From positions 367,894 to 431,893 of the forward strand of contig NZ_VTKZ01000001.1 of assembly GCF_020514115.1 (NCBI RefSeq): a stretch of DNA of 64,000 nt. The letters run 5' to 3'. Below the pieces are notes generated by a model. It saw only the letters and a program-made list of their open reading frames with translations. It did no database searches and was not told where the DNA came from. Every line of letters begins with the position of its first letter. The stretch's first letter is position 1. The position numbers and the translations under genes are program-made. This DNA is from Synechococcus sp. MU1642 (GTDB lineage Bacteria > Cyanobacteriota > Cyanobacteriia > PCC-6307 > Cyanobiaceae). Below are positions 34,651 to 44,903 of the stretch, one piece after another.

Positions 34651-35472
34651 TCAGCCGAAACGACCAGAGACGTAGTCCTGGGTGGCCTGCTGTTGGGGGG
34701 CGTTGAAGATTTTGTCTGTGTCGTTGAATTCCACGAGGTAACCCACCTTTCCGGTTCCGCCTTCAACGGCCTCTGCGTTGTAGAAGGCAGTCATGTCGCT
34801 GACACGGACGGCCTGCTGCATGTTGTGGGTCACGATCACGATGGTGAAGCTCTTCTTGAGCTCATGCATCGTCTCCTCGATCTTCAAGGTGGAGATGGGG
34901 TCGAGGGCTGAACAGGGCTCATCCATGAGGATTACCTCCGGCTGGATCGCGATCGTGCGGGCGATGCAAAGGCGCTGTTGCTGTCCGCCGGACAGCGAAC
35001 AGCCGCTCTCGTTCAGCTTGTCTTTGCACTCATCCCAAACCGCCGCCTGGCGCAGTGATCGTTCAACAAGCTCATCCATGTCTCCCGCGTAGCCGTTGAT
35101 GCGAGCGCCAAAGGCGATGTTGTCGTAGATGCTCTTCGGGAATGGGTTCGGTTGTTGGAACACCATCCCAATTCGGCGGCGCACTTCCACGGGATCAATC
35201 CTGGGCCCGTAAAGGTCAACGCCCCCAAACAGAATGCTTCCCCTAAGTGAGCAGCTTTCGATCAGATCGTTCATCCGATTCAATGAACGAAGCACCGTTG
35301 ACTTTCCACAGCCGGATGGGCCGATGAAGGCTGTGACCTTGCCTCGGGGAATCTCGCAATAGACGTTTTTGACGGCTTCAAAATTACCGTAGCTGATCGT
35401 GACGTTTTGAAGGGAAAGAGCGACGTCTTCGTTGTGGGACTCGGTGGCTTGAGGCTGTTGAAGAATCGTCAT
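34651..35472 (-). CDS. pstB: Phosphate ABC transporter ATP-binding protein
   Basis: A 273-residue ATPase of the high-affinity phosphate transporter. Walker A Gly-Pro-Ser-Gly-Cys-Gly-Lys-Ser-Thr is near residue 46, the PstB-specific Asn-Arg-Met-Asn-Asp-Leu follows, the signature is [13 protein letters not shown], and Walker B is Val-Ile-Leu-Met-Asp-Glu-Pro. I start at Met 35472; the longer frame upstream lies over pstA. It is last in pstC-pstA-pstB. Confidence 0.96.
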   Translation of the reverse strand: MTILQQPQATESHNEDVALSLQNVTISYGNFEAVKNVYCEIPRGKVTAFIGPSGCGKSTVLRSLNRMNDLIESCSLRGSILFGGVDLYGPRIDPVEVRRRIGMVFQQPNPFPKSIYDNIAFGARINGYAGDMDELVERSLRQAAVWDECKDKLNESGCSLSGGQQQRLCIARTIAIQPEVILMDEPCSALDPISTLKIEETMHELKKSFTIVIVTHNMQQAVRVSDMTAFYNAEAVEGGTGKVGYLVEFNDTDKIFNAPQQQATQDYVSGRFG

Positions 35473-35492
35473 TGTTTTAAGTGGGAAGTGGT

Positions 35493-36410
35493 TTATTTGG
35501 CAGCAATTCGCGCCAGCCAGCGCGAGAAGAGGTTTAGAGCTAAAATCATCACCACGAGTACAAACGATGCGGCCCAGGCCAACTCGTTGTGGAATTCGTA
35601 AGGCATGATCGCGAAGTTGTAGATCATCACGGAGAGTGTCGCGATGGGAGCGAAGATCCCTTCCGGTGTGAGCAGATCCGACCAAAACGGTGAGAACAGG
35701 GCCGTGAAAATCAAGGGAGCCGTCTCTCCTGCTGCTCTGGCGATGCCAAGAACCACCCCTGTTGCAATTGGAGTTAATGCGGCAGGGAGCGTGATTCGAA
35801 CAATAGTGATGAATCGGGATGCCCCCACGCCCAAGGCACCGCGACGTAGATCGTCGGGCACCAGCTTCAGGCCCTCATCCGTTGTTTTGATCACTGTGGG
35901 AATCATCAGCACAGCTAGTGCCGCGCCGCCAGCCACGGCGCTATAGGCGTTCCCGAACAGAATTCGGCTGGTGACGATTGTTCCGTAGATGAACACACCG
36001 GCGATGATCGACGGCACCCCGGCAAGCACATTGGTGCCAAATCGGATGAACTGAGCGAACCATCCCGAGCGGGAGTATTCAGCCAGAAAAATGCCACCTC
36101 CGACGCCTACTGGAACGGCAATCAATGCAGCTATAGCCGACACAACCAGGGTTCCAACGATGGCATTGGCGATGCCACCTTCTTCGAGGCCTGGCGGCGG
36201 AGGAAGTTGCGTGAGCAGGGCCAGGCTGATCTTGCTGCCCCCCTGGATGAGCACATAACCCAGCACCAGGATCAGGGGCAGGACAGCGATGACGGCAAAC
36301 AGTGCCGCCAAGAACGAGAGTGCCCCGCTGCTGATGTTTCTGCGTTGAAAGGGCTTGTAGCTGAGGTCAGGTACTGACCCGGCTTGGTTGTGGGTGAGCG
36401 TCTGTGTCAT
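35493..36410 (-). CDS. pstA: Phosphate ABC transporter permease PstA
   Basis: A 305-residue inner-membrane permease with six to seven helices. It has the PstA-type loop [21 protein letters not shown], which matches the EAA contact region, and a C-terminal [12 protein letters not shown]. It starts 1 nt after the pstC stop, so the two are co-translated. Confidence 0.95.
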   Translation of the reverse strand: MTQTLTHNQAGSVPDLSYKPFQRRNISSGALSFLAALFAVIAVLPLILVLGYVLIQGGSKISLALLTQLPPPPGLEEGGIANAIVGTLVVSAIAALIAVPVGVGGGIFLAEYSRSGWFAQFIRFGTNVLAGVPSIIAGVFIYGTIVTSRILFGNAYSAVAGGAALAVLMIPTVIKTTDEGLKLVPDDLRRGALGVGASRFITIVRITLPAALTPIATGVVLGIARAAGETAPLIFTALFSPFWSDLLTPEGIFAPIATLSVMIYNFAIMPYEFHNELAWAASFVLVVMILALNLFSRWLARIAAK

Positions 36411-36411
36411 G

Positions 36412-37359
36412 TCAGTACTTCAGGCTTAAACGCTTCACGATCCACTGGGCAAAAATATTCACGCACAAGGTCAGAACAATCAGCACAAATGCTGCATACA
36501 TCAACGATGACACCTGTGAACCATCCGCCTCACCAAATTGATTGGCCAACATCGCCGCAATGGTGTTTCCGGGTGCCAGCAGCGACACACTGAAGTTGTT
36601 CGAATTGCCGATGATCATCGTGACGGCCATGGTCTCGCCCATGGCACGACCCAACGCAAGCATCACACCTCCGATGATCCCGGAAATCGCTGCAGGGAGA
36701 ATTACATTAATGATTGCGCCCCAGCGTGTTGTGCCAACCCCATAGGCCGCCTCGCGGAGTTGTGGTGGGACCTGATTGAGGCAATCACGGGAAATCGCCG
36801 TGATGATTGGCAGGATCATCACTACGAGGATCAACACTGCAGGAATGGTGCCTGGACCCATTGGCGGGGTGCTGAACAGGGGGAACCAATTGAACAGTTG
36901 ATAGAGAAGTTCGAGACCAGGCCTGATGAATGGTTCCATCACAAAAATGGCCCAGAGGCCAAGCACCACTGATGGAATCGCTGCAAGTAGTTCCACCATC
37001 AGGCCGATCACGTCACGAATCCCTTTGGGAATGATGTTTTCGGTGATGAAAATGGCCGTGCCGACCCCGAGGGGCACCGCAATTAACAAGGCCAGCAGAG
37101 ATGTGATCAAGGTGCCGTAGATCGCAGCCCCGGCCCCGTACTGATCGTCAACCGGATTCCAGTCCGAGGTGACCAGAAATTGCCAGCCGTAGCGGGCCAT
37201 TGAATCCAGGCCCCCTTGGAAAACGACCACAAGGATGGAGAAGAGAACGATCGCCACGACGGAAGCCATGGCGATGGCGAGATTTCTGAAACTGTTGTCC
37301 ACCAACTTTTCCGCCGGTGGACGGCTTCGGAGCAAGTAACGACTGTCCAGGTCGGACAT
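36412..37359 (-). CDS. pstC: Phosphate ABC transporter permease PstC
   Basis: A 315-residue permease partner of PstA. The cytoplasmic loop Cys-Leu-Asn-Gln-Val-Pro-Pro-Gln-Leu-Arg-Glu-Ala-Ala-Tyr-Gly-Val-Gly is the EAA region and Gly-Arg-Ala-Met-Gly-Glu-Thr-Met-Ala-Val is the conserved PstC helix. I use Met 37359 (Met-Ser-Asp-Leu-Asp-Ser-Arg); the 28 upstream codons overlap the intergenic control region. The binding protein pstS is not in the window, which is usual in marine picocyanobacteria where several pstS copies are scattered. Confidence 0.95.
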   Translation of the reverse strand: MSDLDSRYLLRSRPPAEKLVDNSFRNLAIAMASVVAIVLFSILVVVFQGGLDSMARYGWQFLVTSDWNPVDDQYGAGAAIYGTLITSLLALLIAVPLGVGTAIFITENIIPKGIRDVIGLMVELLAAIPSVVLGLWAIFVMEPFIRPGLELLYQLFNWFPLFSTPPMGPGTIPAVLILVVMILPIITAISRDCLNQVPPQLREAAYGVGTTRWGAIINVILPAAISGIIGGVMLALGRAMGETMAVTMIIGNSNNFSVSLLAPGNTIAAMLANQFGEADGSQVSSLMYAAFVLIVLTLCVNIFAQWIVKRLSLKY

Positions 37360-37406
37360 GCATCCAAGGGCGTGCTTACACAACGTATGACCCGAACCGC
37401 TGGAGG

Positions 37407-37425
37407 TCATCAAGAATGGTTTAAG
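37407..37425 (-). promoter_or_regulatory. Candidate Pho-box-like direct repeat upstream of pstC
   Basis: On the minus strand CTTAAACC (37425-37418), a 3-nt gap, then CTTGATGA (37414-37407), 48 nt upstream of the pstC start. Cyanobacterial Pho boxes are tandem 8-mers like CTTAACCT separated by 3 nt, so the 11-nt period fits, but the second copy matches poorly. Confidence 0.3.
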
Positions 37426-37484
37426 AGGGGGGGCTGGAGCCAATTTGGACCTGCCGTTAGCGTGGGGATCAAGTTTTCAGGGAT

Positions 37485-39476
37485 ATGGGGCGGATCGTCG
37501 GAATCGATCTGGGGACCACCAATTCGGTTGTCGCTGTGCTGGAGGCAGGTCGTCCCCACGTGATCGCCAATGCCGAGGGCGGACGAACCACCCCATCCGT
37601 TGTCGGATACACCAAGGATCAGGAACTGCTGGTCGGGCAACTGGCCAGGCGCCAGCTGGTGCTCAGCCCCCGCAACACCTTTTCCAACCTGAAGCGGTTC
37701 GTTGGTCGTGACTGGGACGAACTGGAGGACAGCAGCCTGTCTGTGCCTTACACGGTGCGTGCCAATGAACAGGGACAGGTCCGGGTGCCCTGCCCTGTGA
37801 CCGAGCGGGAGTACGCGCCTGAAGAACTGGTTGCCAGCATCATTCGCAAGCTTGTCGATGATGCTTCCACCTACCTGGGTGAACCGGTAGAAGCCGCGGT
37901 GGTCACAGTCCCCGCCTATTTCAATGATGCGCAGCGTCAAGCCACCCGCGACGCCGGACGCTTGGCGGGGATTTCGGTGGAGCGCATCCTCAATGAGCCC
38001 ACGGCGGCTGCCCTGGCCTACGGATTTGATCGCAGCGCCGTCAAGCGGGTGCTGGTTTTCGACCTGGGTGGAGGCACTTTTGATGTGTCGCTGCTGCGCA
38101 TAGCCAACGGGGTTTTTGACGTCAAGGCGACGAATGGCGACACCCAACTCGGCGGCAACGACTTCGATCAGCGCATCGTCAACTGGCTGGCCGATGCCTT
38201 TGAGGAGGAGCACAAGGTTGATTTGCGGCGCGACCGTCAGGCGTTGCAGCGGTTGACGGAAGCCGCTGAAAAAGCAAAGCAGGAACTATCCGGCGTGCTG
38301 AGCACACCGATTTCGCTGCCGTTTATTGCCACCGGCAGCGAGGGGCCGCTTCACATTGAGACGCGTTTGGACCGCGCCACCTTCGAAGGGCTCTGCCCGG
38401 ATCTGCTCGACCGTCTGCTGAGTCCGGTTCAGGCGGCCCTACGCGACTCCGGCTGGGCGGCCGACGACATCGATGACGTCGTGCTGGTGGGGGGTGCCAC
38501 TCGGATGCCGATGGTGCAGCAGCTGGTGCGCACCCTGGTGCCGATCGATCCCTGCCAATCGGTGAATCCCGATGAGGTGGTGGCGATCGGTGCTGCGGTG
38601 CAGGCCGGAATCCTCACCGGTGAACTCAGGGATTTGCTGCTCAACGACGTCACCCCCCTGTCGCTCGGACTGGAGACGATCGGTGGATTGATGAAGGTGC
38701 TGATTCCGCGCAACACGCCGATTCCGGTTCGCCAGTCCGATGTGTTCAGCACCTCGGAAGCCAATCAGTCGTCCGTGGAAATTCATGTCTGGCAAGGGGA
38801 GCGCCAGATGGCGACTGACAACAAATCCCTCGGTCGTTTCCGTCTCTCCGGGATACCACCGGCCCCGCGCGGGGTGCCCCAGGTGCAGGTGGCCTTTGAC
38901 ATTGATGCCAATGGCCTGCTGCAGGTCAGTGCCACAGACCGCACCACGGGGCGCAAGCAGTCGGTGTCGATCCAGGGCGGCTCGAACCTCAACGAGGAGG
39001 ATGTGACCGCTCTGCTGGCGGAAGCCGAGGCCAGAGCTGACGAGGACCGGCGCAAACGCAACCAGATTGAACGCCGCAACCGGGCTCAGACCTTGCTTGC
39101 CCAGGCGGAACGGCGGCTGCGGGATGCCTCGCTCGAGTTGGGGCCCTATGGAGCCGAACGTCAGCAACGGGCCGTTGAAATGGCCATGCGTGACGTGCAG
39201 GATTGCCTCGCTAACGACGACCTTCAGGAGCTTGATCTCTGCGTGAGTGGTCTGGAGGAGGCGTTGTTCGGGTTGAACCGTCGTCTGTCGGCGGAACGTC
39301 AGGCCGATGGCAGTCCGCTTCAGGGCATTCGCAACACACTGGGCTCCCTCAAAGATGAGTTGTTTGCCGATGACTGGGACGACGACCCCTGGGGTCCCCC
39401 CAGCCGTCCGGGTGAACGTGGCCGTGGTCTGAGCCGTCGTGATCCTGCACCTTGGGACGATGACTTCTACCGCTGA
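37485..39476 (+). CDS. dnaK: Hsp70 chaperone DnaK paralog
   Basis: A 663-residue Hsp70. The ATPase domain opens with Val-Gly-Ile-Asp-Leu-Gly-Thr-Thr-Asn-Ser-Val-Val; phosphate-2 motif Val-Phe-Asp-Leu-Gly-Gly-Gly-Thr-Phe-Asp-Val and the adenosine motif Val-Leu-Val-Gly-Gly-Ala-Thr-Arg-Met-Pro follow. The interdomain linker is Asp-Leu-Leu-Leu-Asn-Asp-Val-Thr-Pro-Leu-Ser-Leu. The C-terminal tail is Trp/Asp/Arg-rich and lacks the usual acidic EEVD-like end of main DnaK. Cyanobacteria carry several paralogs; coupling to a zinc-finger-less dnaJ (17-nt overlap) suggests a dedicated pair. Confidence 0.92.
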   Translation: MGRIVGIDLGTTNSVVAVLEAGRPHVIANAEGGRTTPSVVGYTKDQELLVGQLARRQLVLSPRNTFSNLKRFVGRDWDELEDSSLSVPYTVRANEQGQVRVPCPVTEREYAPEELVASIIRKLVDDASTYLGEPVEAAVVTVPAYFNDAQRQATRDAGRLAGISVERILNEPTAAALAYGFDRSAVKRVLVFDLGGGTFDVSLLRIANGVFDVKATNGDTQLGGNDFDQRIVNWLADAFEEEHKVDLRRDRQALQRLTEAAEKAKQELSGVLSTPISLPFIATGSEGPLHIETRLDRATFEGLCPDLLDRLLSPVQAALRDSGWAADDIDDVVLVGGATRMPMVQQLVRTLVPIDPCQSVNPDEVVAIGAAVQAGILTGELRDLLLNDVTPLSLGLETIGGLMKVLIPRNTPIPVRQSDVFSTSEANQSSVEIHVWQGERQMATDNKSLGRFRLSGIPPAPRGVPQVQVAFDIDANGLLQVSATDRTTGRKQSVSIQGGSNLNEEDVTALLAEAEARADEDRRKRNQIERRNRAQTLLAQAERRLRDASLELGPYGAERQQRAVEMAMRDVQDCLANDDLQELDLCVSGLEEALFGLNRRLSAERQADGSPLQGIRNTLGSLKDELFADDWDDDPWGPPSRPGERGRGLSRRDPAPWDDDFYR

Positions 39477-40356
39477 GCCTGATTACTGGTCTCTGCTGGG
39501 GGTCGATGCCGACTGCACGGATCAGCAACTGAAACGGGCCTTTCGCCGGGAAGCACGCCGCTGGCATCCCGATCTCAATAGCAATGACCCCGTTGCTGAG
39601 GAGCGCTTCAAGTTGGTCAACGAGGCCTATGCGGTGCTCAGCGATCCCCGCCGGCGTGATGCCTGGCAGCAGGGGGGTGGATCCAGCGCGGATGTCGCCG
39701 ATCCTTTCGCGCAGGGCTTCCCTGATTTTGAGGACTACCTCGATGTGATCTTCGGCGGCGGATCAGCTCGATCGGGCGCTGAGGTTGAGGCAGAGCCCGA
39801 TCCACCTTTCCGAAGTCCGGTGTCGGCACCGCCGCCACCGCCTCCGGTGCGTGCTGTGGAAGATCTCGAGTCAGTGGTTCATCTCACCCCGGAGCAGGCG
39901 CTCCAGGGAACCGTGGTGGAACTGACGCTCGATGACGGCACGATGATCGAGCTGAATACACCCCCCTTCGCAGGGGATGGCTGGCGTCTGCGGCTTGAAG
40001 GCGTTGCCCCCGGTGGCCGTGATCATTTCCTGCAGCTTCGGGTTGTGACCGACGACGGGCTGCGGATTGACGGTCTGCGCGTGCTCTACAAGTTGATGCT
40101 CTTCCCGCCGGATGCGGCGCTGGGCTGTGCTGTAGATGTGCCGACTCTGGATGGACCCGTGACGCTGCAGGTGCCTCCAGGCTCATCGAGTGGACGTTTG
40201 CTGCGGCTGCGGGGGCGCGGTCTGCAGCTGGATGACGAGCGGGGGGACCAGTTGGTGGAGATTGTTGTGGTGATCCCTTCGGATCTGGGCGATGCGGAAC
40301 GGGCCCTCTACCGGCGGCTTCAGGAACTGGCGAGCGAATCTGAGCAGGGTGGTTGA
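39460..40356 (+). CDS. dnaJ: DnaJ-type co-chaperone without zinc finger
   Basis: A 298-residue J-protein. The J domain (residues 8-70) contains His36-Pro37-Asp38, which stimulates DnaK ATPase. A Gly/Asp-rich linker and a Pro-rich patch (seven prolines near residue 130) come next, then a C-terminal substrate-binding beta domain (about 145-290) typical of type II (CbpA-like) J-proteins. The Cys-rich zinc domain of classical DnaJ is absent. ATG 39460 overlaps the dnaK end by 17 nt, so both are probably translated together. Confidence 0.9.
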   Translation: MTSTAEPDYWSLLGVDADCTDQQLKRAFRREARRWHPDLNSNDPVAEERFKLVNEAYAVLSDPRRRDAWQQGGGSSADVADPFAQGFPDFEDYLDVIFGGGSARSGAEVEAEPDPPFRSPVSAPPPPPPVRAVEDLESVVHLTPEQALQGTVVELTLDDGTMIELNTPPFAGDGWRLRLEGVAPGGRDHFLQLRVVTDDGLRIDGLRVLYKLMLFPPDAALGCAVDVPTLDGPVTLQVPPGSSSGRLLRLRGRGLQLDDERGDQLVEIVVVIPSDLGDAERALYRRLQELASESEQGG

Positions 40357-40399
40357 CGATGGGTGAGACTCCGGACCGGTTGATCTGACGGTTTTCTCG

Positions 40400-40843
40400 A
40401 TGCGCGTCCACGTCCTGCTCTTTGATGCCGGTACGGAAAGCGAAGGCATCCACTCGCTTGAAATCGCCGGACGGACGGTGGTTCTGTTGTTTGAGAACCC
40501 CGACGATGCCGAGCGTTATGCCGGTCTTCTGGAAGCCCAGGATTTTCCTGTCCCCACGGTGGAGGCCCTTGACCGAGAAGATGTAGATCTGTTTTGCCGT
40601 GAGGCCGGCTATGAGGCTCGCTTGATCGAGTCGGGTTTTGTGCCGAGCAACGATGAGGAGCGTCTGTTTATGGCACCGCCTCAGAGCAACCGCGATGTGA
40701 GCAATTGGCAAGACGACGCTGGTTCTGACGACGCCATGGCTGGGCAGCAGGCTGTGGAGCCAGTACGCCAGGGACTGGAGACCGAATCGGAATCGAATCC
40801 TGAACTGGATGAGCTGCGGCGGCGCCTGGAGGGGCTGCTCTAA
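40400..40843 (+). CDS. DUF3110 family protein
   Basis: A 147-residue protein. Its N-terminal half is an alpha/beta domain (Val-His-Val-Leu-Leu-Phe-Asp-Ala-Gly-Thr-Glu-Ser-Glu-Gly-Ile-His) that I recognise as DUF3110, a family restricted to oxygenic phototrophs. The C-terminal half is acidic, Gln/Glu-rich and probably disordered with a final helix. No catalytic motif is visible. It lies between dnaJ (43 nt) and murQ (3 nt), likely in the same transcript. Confidence 0.83.
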   Translation: MRVHVLLFDAGTESEGIHSLEIAGRTVVLLFENPDDAERYAGLLEAQDFPVPTVEALDREDVDLFCREAGYEARLIESGFVPSNDEERLFMAPPQSNRDVSNWQDDAGSDDAMAGQQAVEPVRQGLETESESNPELDELRRRLEGLL

Positions 40844-40846
40844 GCC

Positions 40847-41797
40847 ATGGCCGTGTTTGACCCCGATCTGCAACCCTCCAGCGACCGCGGCAATCTGCTC
40901 ACCGAGCAGAGCAACCAGCGAAGTTCAAGCCTGGATCAACTCGACACACTGGCGCTGGTTGAATTGTTTGCAGACGAGGATCGTCGCCCCCAGGAAGCAG
41001 TCGCCGCGGTGGCTCCAGTCCTGGCCCAGGCGGTTGATGCTATTGCCGAGCGTCTCCGTACCGGTGGCCGCCTCTTCTATCTAGGTGCTGGCACCTCTGG
41101 ACGGCTTGGGGTGTTGGACGCCGCGGAATGTCCGCCCACCTTCTGCAGTGATCCTCAGCAGGTACAAGGCGTTCTCGCCGGTGGCTCCGCTGCGCTGCTT
41201 CGCAGTTCTGAAGGGCTTGAGGACATTGAGGCTGCCGGTCGCGCTGACCTGGAGGAGCGGGGCTTCTGCGCCAAGGACTGCCTTGTGGGCATCGCTGCCG
41301 GTGGCACCACCCCTTACGTGCTTGGTGGACTGGCTTTCGCGACAAATATCGGCGCCCTTGCCATCGCCATTGCCTGCGTTCCGACGGAGCAGGCCCCTTT
41401 GCCCTGCGACATCGACATCCGCCTCCTCACAGGCCCTGAGTTGCTGACGGGGTCCACTCGGTTGAAGGCTGGAACAGCCACAAAACTGGCGTTGAACACC
41501 CTCTCCACCGCCGTGATGGTGAAGTTGGGCAAGGTCTATGGCAATCGGATGGTGGATGTGGCCGCCAGCAACAGCAAGCTGGTAGACCGCTCATTGCGGA
41601 TTCTGCGTGATCTGGCTGGCGTGGAGCGGGAGCGGGGGCTGACGCTGCTGGAGGACGCCGGCGGATCGGTGAAACTCGCCTTAATGATGGCCGCTGCCGT
41701 GTTGTCGGTGGATCAGGCCAAAGCTCTGCTGCTGCAGCACGACCAACAGCTGCGTCCAGCCCTGGACGCCTGCGGCGCTCAACTGGCGGAGGCCTGA
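40847..41797 (+). CDS. murQ: N-acetylmuramic acid 6-phosphate etherase
   Basis: Cleaves the lactyl ether of MurNAc-6-phosphate to GlcNAc-6-phosphate and lactate in cell-wall recycling. The 316-residue protein has the SIS domain with Leu-Gly-Ala-Gly-Thr-Ser-Gly-Arg-Leu-Gly-Val-Leu-Asp and the catalytic Glu region Asp-Ala-Ala-Glu-Cys-Pro-Pro-Thr-Phe, plus Gly-Ser-Thr-Arg-Leu-Lys-Ala-Gly-Thr-Ala-Thr-Lys. The muramic-acid kinase or phosphotransferase normally paired with it is not adjacent. The 3' end overlaps mtnP by 19 nt. Confidence 0.95.
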   Translation: MAVFDPDLQPSSDRGNLLTEQSNQRSSSLDQLDTLALVELFADEDRRPQEAVAAVAPVLAQAVDAIAERLRTGGRLFYLGAGTSGRLGVLDAAECPPTFCSDPQQVQGVLAGGSAALLRSSEGLEDIEAAGRADLEERGFCAKDCLVGIAAGGTTPYVLGGLAFATNIGALAIAIACVPTEQAPLPCDIDIRLLTGPELLTGSTRLKAGTATKLALNTLSTAVMVKLGKVYGNRMVDVAASNSKLVDRSLRILRDLAGVERERGLTLLEDAGGSVKLALMMAAAVLSVDQAKALLLQHDQQLRPALDACGAQLAEA

Positions 41798-42687
41798 TTG
41801 AAAGTTCCCCAGTAGGGGGCGGTAAACAGATCGAGGTTGGAGCGGGTGTGCGCTGGCACCTGATGCTTGGGTGTGATCAGAGCATTGGCGAGGGCTGTGT
41901 GGGCTGGCGAGGCGGGGGGCTCGTGCTTGAGCCGCTGCATCAACCCAGTCAGGATCGGTTCGGTGGCCGAGGCGTTGGCCTGGAGGTTGCCGATAACCAT
42001 CTCCACCGAGACGGCGTCATGGTGCTCGTGCCAGCAATCGAAGTCGGTGACCATGCTCAGGGAGGCATAGGCGAGTTCGGCCTCTCGGGCCAGGCGGGCT
42101 TCGGTGTGATTGGTCATCCCGATAACCGAACAGCCCCAGGAGCGGTAGAGCTTGCTCTCCGCCCGGGTGGAGAAGGCGGGTCCCTCCATGCAGAGATAAG
42201 TGCCACCGCGGTGCAGCTGTCGACCCTCCGGTAAGCCTTGCTCGGCGGCATCGGCTAGGAGGGCACTCAACTGGGGGCAGAAGGGGTCCGCAAGACTGAC
42301 GTGGGCGACGCAGCCGTTGCCGAAGAAACTGGCGGGTCGATCACGGGTGCGGTCAATGAACTGATCGGGCACGACCATGTCGCGCGGCTGCAGATGCCCC
42401 TGCAGCGATCCCACCGCCGAGAGCGAGATCAGCCAGCGCACCCCCAGTGAACGCATGGCCCAGATATTGGCTCGGTAGGGCACTTCACTGGGGAGCAGAT
42501 GGTGATGGCGGCCGTGGCGTGCCAGAAAGACGGTCTCGACCCCCTCGAGCTCTCCCAGTCGCAATTGATCGGACGTTGCCCCGAAAGGGGTATCGACCGT
42601 GCGTTCCTCAACTTGGCTCAAGCCGGGGATCGAATAGAGGCCACTGCCGCCGATCACACCGACGCGGGCTTTGGAGAGGTCGGGCAT
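41779..42687 (-). CDS. mtnP: S-methyl-5'-thioadenosine phosphorylase
   Basis: Splits methylthioadenosine with phosphate into adenine and methylthioribose 1-phosphate in methionine salvage. The 302-residue protein starts with [10 protein letters not shown] and has [23 protein letters not shown] and Ile-Gly-Met-Thr-Asn, the substrate-site elements. The Asp-Phe-Asp-Cys-Trp pocket (rather than the Asn of nucleoside phosphorylases) supports MTA. Start at 42687, 40 nt from the divergent cyclophilin start. Confidence 0.93.
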   Translation of the reverse strand: MPDLSKARVGVIGGSGLYSIPGLSQVEERTVDTPFGATSDQLRLGELEGVETVFLARHGRHHHLLPSEVPYRANIWAMRSLGVRWLISLSAVGSLQGHLQPRDMVVPDQFIDRTRDRPASFFGNGCVAHVSLADPFCPQLSALLADAAEQGLPEGRQLHRGGTYLCMEGPAFSTRAESKLYRSWGCSVIGMTNHTEARLAREAELAYASLSMVTDFDCWHEHHDAVSVEMVIGNLQANASATEPILTGLMQRLKHEPPASPAHTALANALITPKHQVPAHTRSNLDLFTAPYWGTFNQASAS

Positions 42688-42727
42688 GGTCGGCGTCTCT
42701 TTACACTCCAGTTTTGCTCGCGCCAAC

Positions 42728-43171
42728 ATGACAAAGGCCTTGATGGACACTGAAGCAGGCCTGATCGAGCTCGAGCTGTTCGAAGCCGATGCACCGAACA
42801 CAGTCGCCAACTTCGTGAAGCTGGCCAAGGACGGCTTCTATGACGGTCTTGCCTTTCACCGCGTCATCCCCGGCTTCATGGCCCAGGGAGGATGCCCAAA
42901 TAGTCGTGAGGGCGCCCGAGGCATGGCTGGTACTGGAGGCCCCGGTTATCAGATCGATTGCGAGATCAACCAGCAGAAGCACCAGGCCGGTACCCTTGCC
43001 ATGGCACATGCCGGTCGCAACACGGGTGGCTCGCAGTTCTACATCTGCCATGAAGGCCAGCCCCACCTCGATGGCGTGCACACCGTGTTCGGTCACACCG
43101 GCAACATGGATGTGGTGCTGAAGCTCGCCAACGGTTCCAAGATCAACAAAGTGACGATCCAGGAAGGCTGA
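42728..43171 (+). CDS. Cyclophilin-type peptidyl-prolyl cis-trans isomerase
   Basis: A 147-residue cytoplasmic cyclophilin. Active-site Arg is in [26 protein letters not shown] and Leu-Asp-Gly-Val-His-Thr-Val-Phe-Gly follow in order. The usual Trp of eukaryotic forms is His here (Leu-Asp-Gly-Val-His), as in most bacterial ones. No signal peptide. Its stop abuts the ribBA stop on the other strand with no spacer. Confidence 0.94.
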   Translation: MTKALMDTEAGLIELELFEADAPNTVANFVKLAKDGFYDGLAFHRVIPGFMAQGGCPNSREGARGMAGTGGPGYQIDCEINQQKHQAGTLAMAHAGRNTGGSQFYICHEGQPHLDGVHTVFGHTGNMDVVLKLANGSKINKVTIQEG

Positions 43172-44830
43172 TTAGCTCCGGGTCCAGTGCAGCAGTGACG
43201 GGCCGTTTTCCAGCAGTCCGTCACTGCCCAAGTTGATCAACTCATTGAGTTGATGCTCCACCCGTTCGAGGGTCTGGGGAGGGTGCAGGGCCATCCGCTC
43301 TGTAGGAACGCGCATCAGCCCCACACGTTCGGTCGCTGCCAGGGCCGCCAGACTCTTGAGCAGGGGGGCTGCATCAGCTCCGTCGGGAATCAATTTCCAC
43401 ACAAATTGCGGTCTATCCCAGAGCGCTAATAGGCGTGGTTCATGCAGGGCCTCGAGGCTGAAGCCCTGGCGTTGGGCGATGGCTTCCACTTCCTGGCGAA
43501 TGGTGGGCCAGCTTTCCGGGCCCACGTTCACCGCCAGTGCCAGCACCACGCAGGGACTCTCGGATTCGAACAGGTGCCCGAGCTTCTCTCGCTTGGCCGC
43601 TAAATAGTCTGCGTTGTGAGCGCCAGGGTCCATCACCAGCGGCACTCGTTCCTCCACCTGCAGGCCATAGCCGCCGAGGCCGGCGATCTTGCGAGGGTTG
43701 TTGGTGAGCAGCCGCAGCCTGTGGATGCCGAGGTCGGAGAGGATCTGCGCGCCAACGCCGTAGTTGCGCAGATCAGCCGGGAATCCGAGCCGCTCATTGG
43801 CTTCAACGGTGTCGAGCCCCGCTTCCTGGAGGCTGTAGGCCTTCAATTTATTGATCAGGCCGATGCCCCGACCTTCCTGGCGCAGGTAGACGACCACACC
43901 CTCGCCCTCCGCCTCGATTTGGCGCAGGGCCGCCTCCAGCTGGGGCCGGCAGTCGCAGCGCAGTGAGCCGAAGGCATCACCAGTGAGGCATTCGGAATGC
44001 ATGCGCACCAGCACGGGTTCGCTCAGGGAATTGGGCTCGCCCTTGATCAGTGCAACGTGTTCGGAGCCATCCAGTTCGTTGCGGTATCCCACCGCCTGAA
44101 AGCTGCCGAAGCGGCTGGGCAATTGGGCCTGAGCCATGCGGCAAACGAAGCGCTCGTTCTCCAGCCGGTAGCGGATCAGGTCAGCAATGCTGATCAGCTT
44201 CAGCCCCCAGCGATCGGCATAGCTGCGCAGCTCCGGCAAGCGAGCCATGGAGCCATCACTGTTCTGGATTTCACAGATCACTCCGGAGGGGCTGAGGCCC
44301 GCCAGCTGAGCCAGATCTACGGCGGCTTCGGTGTGACCGGCCCGTTTGAGCACGCCGCCGGGGCGGGCTCGCAGGGGAAAGATATGCCCGGGCCGGCGCA
44401 GTTCCGCTGGCCGTGTGGCTGGGTTGAGGGCCACCTGAATCGTCGCGGCGCGGTCTTCGGCGGAGATGCCGGTGGTTACCCCATGTTCGATTCCGGCATC
44501 GATGCTCACGGTGAAGGCCGTTTCATTTGCATCGGTGTTGCGGTCCACCATCAGCGGCAGATCCAGTTCGTCCAGCCGCTGACCCTCCATGGCAAGACAG
44601 ATCAGGCCCCGTGCCTCGGTGGCCATGAAGTTGATCGCTTCCGGGGTGGCGAACTGGGCCGCGCAGATCAGATCACCCTCATTCTCCCGTTGTTCGTCGT
44701 CCACCACGACAACGCACTCCCCATTGCGGATCGCCGCAAGGGCGTCGCTGATGGCATCGAACGCGATGGGTTCGTTCGTGGGGTCAAGGGAACTGGGATT
44801 CAGGAGCCTGGTCGTCGGGGATGACTTCAT
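43172..44830 (-). CDS. ribBA: Bifunctional DHBP synthase / GTP cyclohydrolase II
   Basis: Two entry steps of riboflavin synthesis in one chain. Residues about 20-220 are DHBP synthase ([20 protein letters not shown]). Residues about 225-420 are GTP cyclohydrolase II with the zinc site [16 protein letters not shown] and Arg-Gln-Glu-Gly-Arg-Gly-Ile-Gly-Leu. A further C-terminal part of about 130 residues (after Lys-Leu-Gly-His-Leu-Phe) has no assigned role and makes the protein 552 residues, as in many cyanobacteria. Divergent from argC. Confidence 0.95.
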   Translation of the reverse strand: MKSSPTTRLLNPSSLDPTNEPIAFDAISDALAAIRNGECVVVVDDEQRENEGDLICAAQFATPEAINFMATEARGLICLAMEGQRLDELDLPLMVDRNTDANETAFTVSIDAGIEHGVTTGISAEDRAATIQVALNPATRPAELRRPGHIFPLRARPGGVLKRAGHTEAAVDLAQLAGLSPSGVICEIQNSDGSMARLPELRSYADRWGLKLISIADLIRYRLENERFVCRMAQAQLPSRFGSFQAVGYRNELDGSEHVALIKGEPNSLSEPVLVRMHSECLTGDAFGSLRCDCRPQLEAALRQIEAEGEGVVVYLRQEGRGIGLINKLKAYSLQEAGLDTVEANERLGFPADLRNYGVGAQILSDLGIHRLRLLTNNPRKIAGLGGYGLQVEERVPLVMDPGAHNADYLAAKREKLGHLFESESPCVVLALAVNVGPESWPTIRQEVEAIAQRQGFSLEALHEPRLLALWDRPQFVWKLIPDGADAAPLLKSLAALAATERVGLMRVPTERMALHPPQTLERVEHQLNELINLGSDGLLENGPSLLHWTRS

Positions 44831-44903
44831 TATTGATCTCTGTACGATCGACCGTTGGCTGGTTGGTTCAATGGCAGGCAGGAAAAAGTCGGCGGTTGAA
44901 GCG

